30,930 nt of DNA from CAYXVU01 sp964468725 (GTDB lineage: Bacteria; Acidobacteriota; Blastocatellia; UBA7656). A program made the translations under genes and the position numbers. Of the stretch, positions 1-7,877 are shown in pieces. Each line of letters opens with the position of its first letter. Position 1 is the first letter of the stretch. The notes beneath the pieces are model-generated. The model saw only the letters and a list, made by a program, of their open reading frames with translations, ran no database searches and was not told where the DNA came from. The stretch is from NCBI GenBank assembly GCA_964468725.1, contig CAYXVU010000051.1, positions 1 through 30,930 of the forward strand. Reading direction: 5' to 3'.

Positions 1-1194
1 CGTGTAGATGGTTTCATTGCGATAGTCGTTGATGGCGTGCCAACCGCTCTCATCTCGATAGAACAGGCCGCGATTGGTTCCGCACCACAAACGTCCGTCC
101 GCTGTGGGCAAGAGCGCGCGCACAAAATTGCTTTCTGCCTCGGCGGCGAATGGCTCTGTACGAAAGCTGTGCGGGTCATAGCGGCACACCCCCCGGTCGG
201 TGCCGAACCACACGACGCCTTCCCGATCAACAAAGATGGCGTTGAGGCGATTGGAACGCAATCCGCCATCCGTATTTTCGAAAGTGAAGCGTTCAAGTTG
301 CTGCCCGTTGCGAAAACGAAAGACGCCGCGTTCGGCTGTGCCTGCCCATAAGTCGCCTTGCTTATCAAAGGCGAGTGCCGTCACCGTACCGACTCCCGTG
401 CCTGTGCGCAGCGGGCGTTGCCCGTCGCGTAATTCGTACAGCCCGCTCTCTTCGCTTGCCGCCTGCGCGCCGAACCACAACCGCCCGTTGCGGTCGGTCG
501 CTATCGCTTCAATGAAGTACGGGCGCGGTCGCAGTGCCAGTTCTTCGACTGCATTGCCGACGATGCGTAACAAGCCGCGCCCTTGTGAGCCAACAATGAT
601 CGCTTCGTCTTTGAGAGCCAGAGAGGTGAGCGAAGGGGGCAGACTGTTCGTATCGGATGCGAGAGTCGGCGGGCGTGACGATTCGATGATCTTTACTGTG
701 AGCGCGTCATCTCTATTGACTGCGCAATCGAATATCGCGCCTGTTTGGCTGACCATGACGGTGCGACCGGCAGAAGGAGTGATGATCGCGGTGATGCGTT
801 TGCTCTCTGTTTCCGCGAGACGATGAAGCTGGTCATTGCGAATGCGCGCCGCGCCGGAGTCTGCGCCGATCCATAACACCCCTCTGTCATCGCGTGCCAG
901 TGCGCGCACCGGTTCGGAGCCAAGCGCTTCGACGAATGCTCGTTCGGTTCGTCGCCCGTCATATTTAACGAGGCCGCCATCGGTGGCGAACCACATCACC
1001 CCGTCACTGTCTTGCTCGATGGCGCGCACATGATCGGAGGGCAGCCCGTGAAAGAGCGTTACCGCTCCCCACTGATGCAAGCGAGTTGGCGAGGGCAGGT
1101 TTTGCGAATAAGAAGAGGTGATTGACAGTTTGAGAGCAGTAAGAACAAAGAGGCCAATGATAGAAACCGTGATCGAAACTTTCTTCAGCGGCAT
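1..1194 (-). CDS. Two-component-regulator propeller sensor protein, N-terminal part (runs off the left edge)
   Basis: The reading frame is open from position 1194 to the window edge (398 codons, no stop). An N-terminal hydrophobic stretch (about residues 6-30, ISITV/IIGLFVLTA-like) is a signal peptide or anchor. After it come repeated blades of the Reg_prop type: VMWFATDGGLVKYDG, VLWIGADSG, GRLWFGAQ, GDLWAGTAERGVF, VVWFGTDRGVCRYDP and GRLWCGTNRGLFYRD. Such beta-propellers form the periplasmic sensing half of hybrid kinases or GGDEF/LytTR proteins in Acidobacteria and Bacteroidetes; the output half lies outside the window, so its type is unknown. The start is uncertain. ATG 1194 puts lysines directly before the hydrophobic segment, while in-frame ATGs at 1215 and 1227 also exist, the latter overlapping the stop of the restriction gene. 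No strong Shine-Dalgarno site is seen. It is probably the distal gene of the pspA-to-restriction operon. Confidence 0.85.
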   Translation of the reverse strand, partial: MPLKKVSITVSIIGLFVLTALKLSITSSYSQNLPSPTRLHQWGAVTLFHGLPSDHVRAIEQDSDGVMWFATDGGLVKYDGRRTERAFVEALGSEPVRALARDDRGVLWIGADSGAARIRNDQLHRLAETESKRITAIITPSAGRTVMVSQTGAIFDCAVNRDDALTVKIIESSRPPTLASDTNSLPPSLTSLALKDEAIIVGSQGRGLLRIVGNAVEELALRPRPYFIEAIATDRNGRLWFGAQAASEESGLYELRDGQRPLRTGTGVGTVTALAFDKQGDLWAGTAERGVFRFRNGQQLERFTFENTDGGLRSNRLNAIFVDREGVVWFGTDRGVCRYDPHSFRTEPFAAEAESNFVRALLPTADGRLWCGTNRGLFYRDESGWHAINDYRNETIYT

Positions 1195-1219
1195 ACCATT
1201 TTGCTGACTCAACATCCAA

Positions 1220-1789
1220 TCAAGCATCAATGCCAAGTATTAGAACCGGAACATCTATGTTTGCAACTCCCCGTTTCTCCAAATCCCAGACGAATTGCTC
1301 GAAATACGAAACGCCGGTAGACATTTCATCTGCGAAGCCCTTTACCGGAACAATTTCGATGCCGCAATCAATGAATTGTAGATTGCGAAAGATCGTCATC
1401 TTTGCACAGACGTTGTAAACCATAAAGGCATATTTGCCGAATTGCACTTCAATACCGAGTTTGTCCTTTACGAAATCCATTTCGCGGAATGCGCCTTTAT
1501 GAGTTGACCGATTCTCGTAACCTCTCGTGTAGTAATTGGTCGGGTATTCGCAGGAAATGCGGATCGAATTCCAACCTGTTTTACTGAACTCCGATTTGAA
1601 GGCTTGATTGATGGATTTCGGGCTATACAACATCCGACCGGGCATGGTTTTTTCTTTGCTCTCTTTTGATTTATGCTGCGCTGCGTCTACGGATTTGATT
1701 GCAGTGTGAACTTCTCGAAGCAAGGAAGAATACTGGCTGGCGATCACTTCTTGACCGTTGTTGAAAGAATAAGTTCCAACGATCTTCAC
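1220..1789 (-). CDS. Type II restriction endonuclease, BglII/BstYI family
   Basis: A 189-aa protein read from GTG 1789, which overlaps the methyltransferase stop (GTGA). A GGGAGA sequence lies about 10 nt upstream. This start discards an upstream extension that is only a shadow of the methyltransferase. The C-terminal half carries the BglII-family signature: FVKDKLGIEVQFGKYAF (residues 106-122) and IDCGIEIVPVK (140-150), then EMSTGVSYFEQ. Asp105, Glu114 and Gln116 have the D-x8-E-x-Q spacing that I recall for the BglII active site. Length fits the family (about 200-225 aa). Family members cut GATC-centred hexamers such as AGATCT or RGATCY; the exact specificity here is inferred, not shown. 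The partner methyltransferase lies immediately upstream. AGATCT occurs in this window (5110-5115, 6734-6739), so the host DNA must be protected if that is the site. Confidence 0.9.
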   Translation of the reverse strand: MKIVGTYSFNNGQEVIASQYSSLLREVHTAIKSVDAAQHKSKESKEKTMPGRMLYSPKSINQAFKSEFSKTGWNSIRISCEYPTNYYTRGYENRSTHKGAFREMDFVKDKLGIEVQFGKYAFMVYNVCAKMTIFRNLQFIDCGIEIVPVKGFADEMSTGVSYFEQFVWDLEKRGVANIDVPVLILGIDA

Positions 1790-2763
1790 GGCTTTGATTC
1801 TCCCTTCAACCAATCCATAGGGATTTGAGCGACCTTCTCTCTGCCGGTTGGTTGATAGACAGGTTTGCCGAGCGGGCGATAGCGCAGCCGACCGGAGCAC
1901 AGATCGGCAATCCGTTCTTTGGCGATGCGAACATAGTCGTCTTCTTTTTCGCACCCCATTGCCCGACGCTGATGACGCAAAGCGGCAAGTAGTGCGGAGC
2001 CGACGCCCGAAAATGGGTCCATCACCCAATCGCCTTCATGGGTCAACGCCAAAATACAGCGTTCAACCAGTTCAATTGGGAACTGACAAGGGTGAATGGT
2101 CTTTTCTGGATGATTCGCTTTGACGTTTGGGATTTCCCACAACGCCGTTTCCCAATCCTGAATGACGATACGCCAAACATCAGAAGGATTCTTGCCGAGC
2201 GGATTGCCCGAAGGCTGGCCGCGCTTGTCACCTTTGAAGTGCGTCTTGCCGGGATATTTCGACGGCACGCGAACCGCATCCAGATTAAAGGTATAGGCAT
2301 CGCTTTTTGTAAACCACAACAACAATTCATAGCGACCGGAGAAACGTTTCGAGGCATGTAGCCCGTGTTCGAAGTGCCAGATAATTCGATTGCGAAGCTG
2401 CAAGCCATGCGCTTTGAAGAAGGGATAGTAAAAAATATCGAGCGGAAAGACTTCGCCTTTCTCGACATAGTTGCCAACTTGCCAGCAAATGGAGCCTGCT
2501 GGTGCGAGCACGCGAACGAGCTCCCTAACGATGGGGGCTAGCGCTTCGAGATATGCATTCAAATGGGTCGCTTCTTCGTAGATTTTACCGAGATTATAGG
2601 GTGGGGAAGTGATGACTAACTTGATCTGTCCATCAGGTAATGCCTTCAATGTATCGAGGCAGTCGCCTTGAGCAATAACCACTTCAGCCGCCGAATGAAA
2701 TGATTCAGCCACATCGTAAGACCATAGCGGTTGGGTTGCCAAATCAGCCATGACTTTTCTCAC
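1786..2763 (-). CDS. Site-specific DNA methyltransferase (probable N4-cytosine, beta-type order), partner of the BglII-like enzyme
   Basis: A 325-aa DNA methyltransferase. Catalytic motif IV is TSPPYNL (residues 52-58). The AdoMet-binding motif DPFSGVGS (249-256) comes after it, which is the beta-class order, with a variable target-recognition region between (about 120-215). The motif-X-like stretch NHPEKTIHPCQFPIELVER precedes motif I. SPPY is typical of N4-cytosine enzymes but does not exclude N6-adenine. It should protect the site cut by the downstream endonuclease. GTG 2763 overlaps the ATPase stop (GTGA). The in-frame ATG at 2751 has GGTGAG just upstream and would give a protein four residues shorter. 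The gene is translationally coupled on both sides, so expression probably follows the ATPase. Confidence 0.93.
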   Translation of the reverse strand: MRKVMADLATQPLWSYDVAESFHSAAEVVIAQGDCLDTLKALPDGQIKLVITSPPYNLGKIYEEATHLNAYLEALAPIVRELVRVLAPAGSICWQVGNYVEKGEVFPLDIFYYPFFKAHGLQLRNRIIWHFEHGLHASKRFSGRYELLLWFTKSDAYTFNLDAVRVPSKYPGKTHFKGDKRGQPSGNPLGKNPSDVWRIVIQDWETALWEIPNVKANHPEKTIHPCQFPIELVERCILALTHEGDWVMDPFSGVGSALLAALRHQRRAMGCEKEDDYVRIAKERIADLCSGRLRYRPLGKPVYQPTGREKVAQIPMDWLKGESKP

Positions 2764-4466
2764 CGGACGAAGGGGCGAAGCTCTTCGATTCGTTTGCTCA
2801 ACTCGACGGGCGAGAGGCTGCGATAGGGTTCGGGAACCATATCGCGGGAGGTCGCTTCGCGCGCCGCCACTAACATCTGATATTCGACTGCCATCTCATC
2901 GCGCGCCGGACTGAATTCTTTGGCAACCGCTTCGAGGTCGGCTTGCGCTGCCAGTTTGTGTCCGGCCAGTCGGGCGACACGACGCACGCGAATGAGCATG
3001 GATTCGATGTCTGCGCCGGAGAGGGTCAACTGATTCTTCGTAATCGGCGTCCAATCGGTGATTTCATGTTCGATCTTATTCTTCTTCACCATCACATCAA
3101 TGATGGCTTGGCGGTCTTCTTCAGTGTCGGGATAGAAGAGCGAGATGTGTTCTTCGGCGCGCCCTTGCCGTTTCAAATCGATGGGGAGCAGGTCGGGGCG
3201 ACTGGTCATCAGAATCCACAGGATGCGCCCACGATTGCGCGTGTCGCCCATCGCTGCCGCCAGTTTAGAAAAGATGCGCGCATCTACGCCTGAATCGCCG
3301 CCTGAATCGCGCGAGCCGAGCGTCGCATCGGCTTCGTCAACGATGACCACGATGGGAGCCAGCGTTTGCAGCAAGTTCAAAATCTTTTCGAGATTCGCTT
3401 CGCTCGACCCGACCCATCGTTCCCGAAAGTTTTTGAAGGCGACGACGTTCAGCCCGCAATCGTGCGCGAAGCATTCGGCTAAAAAGGTCTTACCCGTGCC
3501 CACCGGGCCGGAGATCAAGATGCCCATCGGCGCTTCTTCGACGATGCCTGAAATCAAGGTGTCGGCGATGCTCTTCATATACTCTTTGGCTTTCGTCATG
3601 CCGCCGACCGAATCGAGTCCGAAGCGTGGCTGCACAAATTCGACCAGCCCGACGCATTCAGCTTCGATCAACTCTTTCTTCTTTTGTCGGATGCGGTCGC
3701 GCGTCAGCCCTTCCTCATCAGCCGCCGAGCTGCGAATCAGCGAGTTAAGATGAATGCGATTCAGCCCCGAGGTCATCACCGCCAATTGTTCTTCACCGAC
3801 TTCGATCTTCAAATCGGGGAATTGCGCTCGCATATAGCGCACAAATTCCAACCGTTCGGCTTCGTTGGGGTAGGAAATTTCGATGCCCGCCAGACGAGAG
3901 TTTTGTCGAATGCGCGGATTGACTTCAGCAACGCTTTCAGCGATCAAAACGACGATATTGTCTTTTTTGAGCAGCCGCGAACTGGTAACCCAACGTTGCA
4001 GGGCGACGACATTGGTTCGATCTTCGCCCGACATGTACCCGACTTCGCCCGCTGGAATGATGGTGTCGAGAAAATTGATAATCACGGCGACCTGATCGCC
4101 ATAGAGCAAGAAATGTTCGATCAAGGGAAGCGCGCGCGCCGGGTCTTTGGGCAACTGTTTGAGCGCATCGCGTCCGAGCAGGGGGTCGGATACGCGCAGT
4201 TGTGCGATGAAAGCGCGTTCGGCTTCCGATGAACCGAATTTGATGCCTTCGCTGCGATTGTAGGTGACTAGATGTTTCGAGCCGACTAACTCGCGTTGCA
4301 GATAACTGGGCAGGCTGATGTATTCCGTGCCCGAACGCACCAGATCATAAACGTTGTTGTAGAGCAAAAAGTGGGAGGATTCTCCAGCGTAGTACTTACG
4401 CGCCATGCGCGCCGCCCACGCCGGGAGTTGTTCGATTTCATCGAGCATCAATCGTGATCGTGACAT
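2760..4466 (-). CDS. AAA+ family ATPase, Vps4/FtsH-like module, PspA-associated
   Basis: A 568-aa protein. The C-terminal half is a classic AAA domain: Walker A GPVGTGKT (320-327), a pore-loop-like WVGSSEANL (351-359), Walker B VVIVDEAD (373-380), sensor-1-region MTSRPDLL (420-427), and arginines in DLKRQGRAEEHI (about 430-441). The N-terminal ~260 residues look like a second, degenerate AAA-like fold: it has helicase-like strands (IVVLIAESVAEVNPRIRQ, 171-188) but no Walker A. The start MSRSRLMLDEIEQLP follows a 128-nt gap containing an inverted repeat. It lies downstream of pspA and a coiled-coil membrane protein. By analogy with ESCRT-III/Vps4, and with PspA-AAA neighbourhoods described in comparative genomics, it may remodel PspA polymers; this is inference. 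It overlaps the methyltransferase gene by four bases. Confidence 0.9.
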   Translation of the reverse strand: MSRSRLMLDEIEQLPAWAARMARKYYAGESSHFLLYNNVYDLVRSGTEYISLPSYLQRELVGSKHLVTYNRSEGIKFGSSEAERAFIAQLRVSDPLLGRDALKQLPKDPARALPLIEHFLLYGDQVAVIINFLDTIIPAGEVGYMSGEDRTNVVALQRWVTSSRLLKKDNIVVLIAESVAEVNPRIRQNSRLAGIEISYPNEAERLEFVRYMRAQFPDLKIEVGEEQLAVMTSGLNRIHLNSLIRSSAADEEGLTRDRIRQKKKELIEAECVGLVEFVQPRFGLDSVGGMTKAKEYMKSIADTLISGIVEEAPMGILISGPVGTGKTFLAECFAHDCGLNVVAFKNFRERWVGSSEANLEKILNLLQTLAPIVVIVDEADATLGSRDSGGDSGVDARIFSKLAAAMGDTRNRGRILWILMTSRPDLLPIDLKRQGRAEEHISLFYPDTEEDRQAIIDVMVKKNKIEHEITDWTPITKNQLTLSGADIESMLIRVRRVARLAGHKLAAQADLEAVAKEFSPARDEMAVEYQMLVAAREATSRDMVPEPYRSLSPVELSKRIEELRPFVR

Positions 4467-4594
4467 GGGTAAAAGGATGACGGCGAAAGAAGGCGGAAGG
4501 ACGAATCGGAACAGGCCGTGAAGCGAGCAACCATCTCCATCTCCTATTCACCGATCCTTCTCATCCTTACGACCGTCATCCTTCATCCTTTCTC
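4467..4594. repeat. Intergenic inverted-repeat element, purine-rich then pyrimidine-rich
   Basis: The gap between the coiled-coil gene and the ATPase gene holds perfect 11-bp inverted arms, AAGGATGACGG (4473-4483) and CCGTCATCCTT (4573-4583). Further weaker complementarity lies inside: GAAGGACGAATCGG near 4496 against CCGATCCTTC at 4551-4560. The first half is purine-rich and the second pyrimidine-rich. It could fold into a long imperfect hairpin in the operon mRNA, or be a copy of a dispersed intergenic repeat. Similar elements occur at about 5466-5528, 10050-10228, 16911-16994, 18026-18145 and 28916-29118. Confidence 0.6.
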
Positions 4595-5446
4595 TCAATG
4601 TTTTTGTGCAATGGGGGGCCGCAGCATTGGGTCGGCGGCGCGTTCGGCAAAGTCGAGTTGGCTCATAACCGGAGCCGTCTCTTCTAAAATCTCTTTGGTG
4701 ATTTCGATGGATGACAACAAGGAATCGAAATCGAGCGAAGAGATATGCTCGGCTGTCGGCATGGTGACGACATGATCGTTGACCAAGGCAAAGAAGCTCT
4801 CGATAGATTGTAACTGCGCTTCGACCCGTTTGATGGAGCGTTCGATGTCGCTGTAGGTGCCAATTCGCTTTTCGAGAATTTCGAGATTCTTTTCGTAGAG
4901 CCGTCGGGTCGTCTCATCCGACGCGGTCTGGATGGCGCGCTCGGTTTGGTTGATCTGATTTTGAATGGTCTGTCGGTTGGCCGAACGCAAATGATTCTTC
5001 CGACGCCGGTACACATCCAGAATGTCAACATACGAACTCCACATGGCATCGAGGCTGCGAATGTTATCGGGTAAGACCGGAGAGCGTGTGAATTTTTCGT
5101 AGTTTTTATAGATCTCGTTTTTGAGCCAGCGCAGATAATTGACGGCCTCCTGTTCGCGCGGGTCGAAGCGGCGAATGATCTCTTCGCGCTTGCGCTCTTG
5201 GTCGGCAAGGTGGCGTTGGTAGGCGCGCCGGTCTACCAATCGGCGATAAGCCGCCGTCGCCGGTAGCGTAGCAAGGTACAGGATTTCTACTCCCGCACCC
5301 GCCGCCAATACCATCCAGTAGCGCAAGATCAAAATGTCCTGCGTGGCGATGAATAACGCCGCCGCAACGATGCTGAATAGCCCCCAGATATTGAGCGGCT
5401 CTTTAAGGGCTTCCACGGTGTAGTTTGGTTTCTCAGGTATGGCCAT
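4595..5446 (-). CDS. Two-TM membrane protein with long coiled coil, between PspA and AAA ATPase
   Basis: A 283-aa protein from ATG 5446 (MAIPEKPNYTVEALKEP), chosen because GTGAG lies about 5 nt upstream; ATG 5461 is an alternative, and the longer frame to 5512 has unlikely residues. Two adjacent hydrophobic segments (about 20-37 and 43-62) form a membrane hairpin. The rest is basic then strongly helical and charged (RRAYQRHLADQERKREEII, residues about 73-91, and heptad-rich sequence to about 240), predicted coiled coil facing the cytoplasm. I recognise no named family. Its position between pspA and an AAA ATPase suggests a membrane anchor or adaptor for that module, analogous to PspB/PspC partners; this is inference from context only. 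The C-terminus is Pro-rich (DPMLRPPIAQKH). Confidence 0.8.
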   Translation of the reverse strand: MAIPEKPNYTVEALKEPLNIWGLFSIVAAALFIATQDILILRYWMVLAAGAGVEILYLATLPATAAYRRLVDRRAYQRHLADQERKREEIIRRFDPREQEAVNYLRWLKNEIYKNYEKFTRSPVLPDNIRSLDAMWSSYVDILDVYRRRKNHLRSANRQTIQNQINQTERAIQTASDETTRRLYEKNLEILEKRIGTYSDIERSIKRVEAQLQSIESFFALVNDHVVTMPTAEHISSLDFDSLLSSIEITKEILEETAPVMSQLDFAERAADPMLRPPIAQKH

Positions 5447-5465
5447 AGCACTCACAACCATGTAG

Positions 5466-5528
5466 CGGTTCAACCGTGAGGGGTGACAGATTGGCGACAA
5501 CCGGCTGGCCACTCATCACACCTCACGG
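5466..5528. repeat. Intergenic inverted repeat upstream of the coiled-coil gene
   Basis: In the gap between pspA and the coiled-coil gene (5447-5567), CCGTGAGG (5474-5481) is mirrored perfectly by CCTCACGG (5521-5528). The flanking GGTGA/TCACA sequences extend the pairing with one mismatch and one indel. A small palindrome CGGTTCAACCG (5466-5476) overlaps the left arm. It looks like another member of the degenerate intergenic repeat class seen elsewhere in the window. Confidence 0.5.
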
Positions 5529-5567
5529 GTCATTCGTTTACATCGGTCATCCTTACTTTTTTCAAAG

Positions 5568-6311
5568 CTACTCCATCGCCTTTTGGCGTTCAGAGGGGCC
5601 GAGCGACTTTTCGCCGCTGTCGCCGCCAGTCGAAAGCGGCGAATCGGGAACCATGCCCATCTGTCGTTTATAGGCGAGCAGCGAATCTTCGACTTGCAGG
5701 TTCAGAGATTCACGTTCGATGTCCATGATTTGCGCTTCGGTGCCGCTGGTGGCCAACTCCATCTTGGCTTCGGCTGCCGCTGAACGGCGTTGAATCTTCT
5801 CGCGCATTTCGTCGAATGTGCCCGCGTCATCGCCGACTTGAAACGAGGCCATGGTCTGCGAAAGCTGCTCCTGCATCTTCGCGGCGCGCGCTTCATTGAC
5901 CAATTGCTGCGCTTCGGCGGTGCGCTTCTTGACTTGCAGGATGTAGTTTTGCAGGAATTTCTTCGCTTGGTCGGTAGCTCGCGTTGCGGTTTCGTATTGC
6001 CCTTTGGCGCGTTCGAGCGAGACCTGTTTTTCCTGCAAGGCTGTTAAGTAGGTGCGCGCGATGTCGTCACGGCCTTGTTTGATGGCAGCTTTGACTTTGG
6101 CATCATAGTCAACGATCTCGCGTTCGAGGGTGACGATCTCCTTTTCGAGCAACTTCTGAGTGGCCATCACTTGCGACACGTTGTTCTGCATCTGCGGAAC
6201 CTTTTCTTTCATGTCGCGGATGGTTTGTTGAAGAATCAACTCAGGGTCTTCAGCTTTTTCAATGATGCCGCCGAACACTGCGCGGAACAACCGCTTAATT
6301 CTTGCCCACAT
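5568..6311 (-). CDS. pspA: PspA/IM30 (Vipp1) family membrane-binding protein
   Basis: A 247-aa, almost wholly helical protein. The amphipathic N-terminus MWARIKRLFRAVFGGIIEKA and following DPELILQQTIRDMKEK are diagnostic of PspA/IM30. Long heptad-rich helices follow (EIVTLEREIVDYDAKVKAAI, QVSLERAKGQYETATRA, QQLVNEARAAKMQEQL). PspA proteins are bacterial ESCRT-III homologues that polymerise on the inner membrane and preserve its integrity under envelope stress. The C-terminal tail is Ser/Gly/Pro-rich and lacks the extra C-terminal helix of some Vipp1 proteins. ATG 6311 has a very strong Shine-Dalgarno (AGGAGGAG, about 3-10 nt upstream). It is the first gene of the minus-strand operon. No pspF-like regulator is present; the distal AAA protein is not a sigma-54 activator (no GAFTGA motif seen). 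Confidence 0.95.
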   Translation of the reverse strand: MWARIKRLFRAVFGGIIEKAEDPELILQQTIRDMKEKVPQMQNNVSQVMATQKLLEKEIVTLEREIVDYDAKVKAAIKQGRDDIARTYLTALQEKQVSLERAKGQYETATRATDQAKKFLQNYILQVKKRTAEAQQLVNEARAAKMQEQLSQTMASFQVGDDAGTFDEMREKIQRRSAAAEAKMELATSGTEAQIMDIERESLNLQVEDSLLAYKRQMGMVPDSPLSTGGDSGEKSLGPSERQKAME

Positions 6312-6690
6312 GTCTCCTCCTGACTTGCGATGTCCGGCCTGAAACTCAGGAAGGCCGATGCTGGATTTCGCCTCTAGTCTAGCACAACAACCGATTATCG
6401 AAAATTAAACGGGCGATTTCACCAGTCTTCTCCGGGAAAAATTTTCGCCGCTCCGCGCCGCTACCCTTGATACGTCGGCCACGCCGGAGCGGTTCGCCAC
6501 CTCTGCACCGCGCGCATTGCACAGCGCCCACGCCGTCGTTATACCTCTGTCAGAGCGCAAGGCCGTTTGGAGTCGGTTGAACGGTTTGCTATTCTTTGGG
6601 TCTTGCAAGGCGGGCAAAAGCTAATGAGCGCGCCGTCGAGAAACTGATCAGACTTCTTCTGCTCACCGGACGAGCAAGTTGGTGGAGCAT
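6312..6690. other. Divergent intergenic region between pspA (-) and prenyl synthase (+)
   Basis: About 380 bases with no credible gene. For the minus strand a GATAAT -10-like hexamer (complement of 6394-6399) lies about 83 nt before the pspA start, but no good -35 is seen. An inverted repeat CCGCTCCG (6448-6455) / CGGAGCGG (6485-6492) lies mid-region and could be a regulatory hairpin or binding site. A weak stem GGCCT/AGG..GGCC surrounds 6335-6356. No convincing plus-strand promoter was identified. Confidence 0.5.
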
Positions 6691-7698
6691 ATGGATGCAA
6701 TGAAAATGCAAAATGCGCCGATGACAACCGCCGAGATCTTCGCCTTGGTGCGTGCCGACTTGGCGCTTGTTGAAGACGAACTGCATCGCAGTTTGAGCAG
6801 CGATGCCGCCGTCATCTCGTCCGTAGGTCGCTATCTGTACGAAGGGGGCGGCAAGCGCGTGCGACCGACCTTATTACTGCTGGCGGCACGGTTGGTGAGC
6901 GGTGAGGCGTCGCCTTCGGCTATCCGTCTGGCAGCGGTTTTAGAGATGTTGCATTCAGCCACTTTAGTTCATGATGACATTATTGACGATGCGAAAGTGC
7001 GACGCGGACGCGAGTCGGCCAATTCCAAATGGGGCAATAATCTGACTGTTCTAGTTGGCGACTGGTTGTACATGACGGCCTTTGACATCACCTTGCGCGA
7101 ACGCAATTTCGCTATCCTTGATACGCTTACCAACATGACGCGCTTGATGGTCGAAGGCGAGATCATTCAACTCTCCTTGCTCGGCAAGAGCGGGATTACC
7201 GAAGCCGAGCATTTCGATATCATTCGCCGCAAGACGGCCTACTTATTTAGCTCCTGCGCCGAAATCGGAGCCATTGCTGCCGGAGCCAATGCGGCACAAC
7301 GCCGCGCGCTGGCCGAATATGGGATGTCAGTGGGCATTGCTTTTCAGTTGATTGATGACATCCTCGATTTCATCTCAACCGAGGCCAAACTTGGTAAGCC
7401 AGTGATGAACGATCTGCGCGAAGGCAAACTCACCTTGCCCTTGATCTACCTGCTGGAAAAAGAGGATGCCGATCATCGCCGGATGATCGAGACCGTTATG
7501 CGCGAGGCCGGTTTTGAAAGCGTCGCGCGCGAAGATATTTTGCAATTGATTCATGAACACGGAACGCTGGTGCGGGCGCAAACTGAAGCCCGTCGCTACA
7601 CGGAACAGGCGCTCAAGGCGCTGGAAGTTTTTCCTCACTCGCCCTATCGCCAAGCCCTCTACAGCGTCCCGCGCTTTATTGTCGAACGCGATGCCTGA
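6691..7698 (+). CDS. Long-chain trans-polyprenyl diphosphate synthase
   Basis: About 335 aa. It condenses isopentenyl diphosphate onto an allylic primer in the cytoplasm. Signature motifs (numbered from ATG 6691): GGGKRVRPTL (52-61), first Asp-rich motif DDIIDD (95-100), GKPVMNDLREGKLTLPLIY (about 235-253) and second Asp-rich motif DDILD (222-226). The residue five before the first Asp-rich motif is Ala and the one four before is Thr, with no bulky aromatic, consistent with long products (C35 or longer, quinone side chain). The exact chain length cannot be read from sequence. Start choice is uncertain: TTG 6679, ATG 6691, ATG 6700 and ATG 6706 are in frame; GGTGGAG lies at 6681-6687, which fits 6691-6700 best. 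It stands alone with no pathway genes beside it. Confidence 0.95.
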   Translation: MDAMKMQNAPMTTAEIFALVRADLALVEDELHRSLSSDAAVISSVGRYLYEGGGKRVRPTLLLLAARLVSGEASPSAIRLAAVLEMLHSATLVHDDIIDDAKVRRGRESANSKWGNNLTVLVGDWLYMTAFDITLRERNFAILDTLTNMTRLMVEGEIIQLSLLGKSGITEAEHFDIIRRKTAYLFSSCAEIGAIAAGANAAQRRALAEYGMSVGIAFQLIDDILDFISTEAKLGKPVMNDLREGKLTLPLIYLLEKEDADHRRMIETVMREAGFESVAREDILQLIHEHGTLVRAQTEARRYTEQALKALEVFPHSPYRQALYSVPRFIVERDA

Positions 7699-7703
7699 GC
7701 CTC

Positions 7704-7747
7704 CCCACGTGGGCATTCTTCATCACCTTGCCCTGCGGAAATCCGCA
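7704..7747. other. Small palindromes downstream of the prenyl synthase
   Basis: The 179-nt gap 7699-7877 contains the perfect palindrome CCCACGTGGG (7704-7713) and the small hairpin TGCGGA-AA-TCCGCA (7734-7747). No T-tract follows, so a classical terminator is not supported. An AGGAGG ribosome-binding site (7861-7866) for the next gene ends the gap. Confidence 0.35.
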
Positions 7748-7877
7748 TTAAAGCTGTAGACTTGCCCGTCAGCGGGTCGTATAGTTATGGCGTTCTGTCG
7801 AATTTGCAGACCAGTTGTTGATCCCGTAAGTCGGCTACCTCGATATACCGGTTTGTGGTCAGGAGGAATGCGAAACC

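Noticed and set aside
1790..2029. N-terminal extension of the restriction endonuclease frame
   Set aside because: The extension lies wholly within the methyltransferase gene, is Arg/Ser-rich without family similarity, and the GTG at 1789 has a proper ribosome-binding site and stop/start overlap.
3684..4232. A 182-codon plus-strand open frame inside the ATPase gene
   Set aside because: It is antisense to conserved AAA-protein sequence and has no family features.
2760..4466. PspF-type sigma-54 activator controlling pspA
   Set aside because: No GAFTGA loop and no helix-turn-helix domain are visible; the motifs match classic AAA, not the enhancer-binding branch.
1..6311. Prophage or integrated mobile island carrying the restriction system
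   Set aside because: No integrase, transposase, attachment-site repeat or tRNA was seen in the window, and no abrupt change in base composition is obvious by eye.
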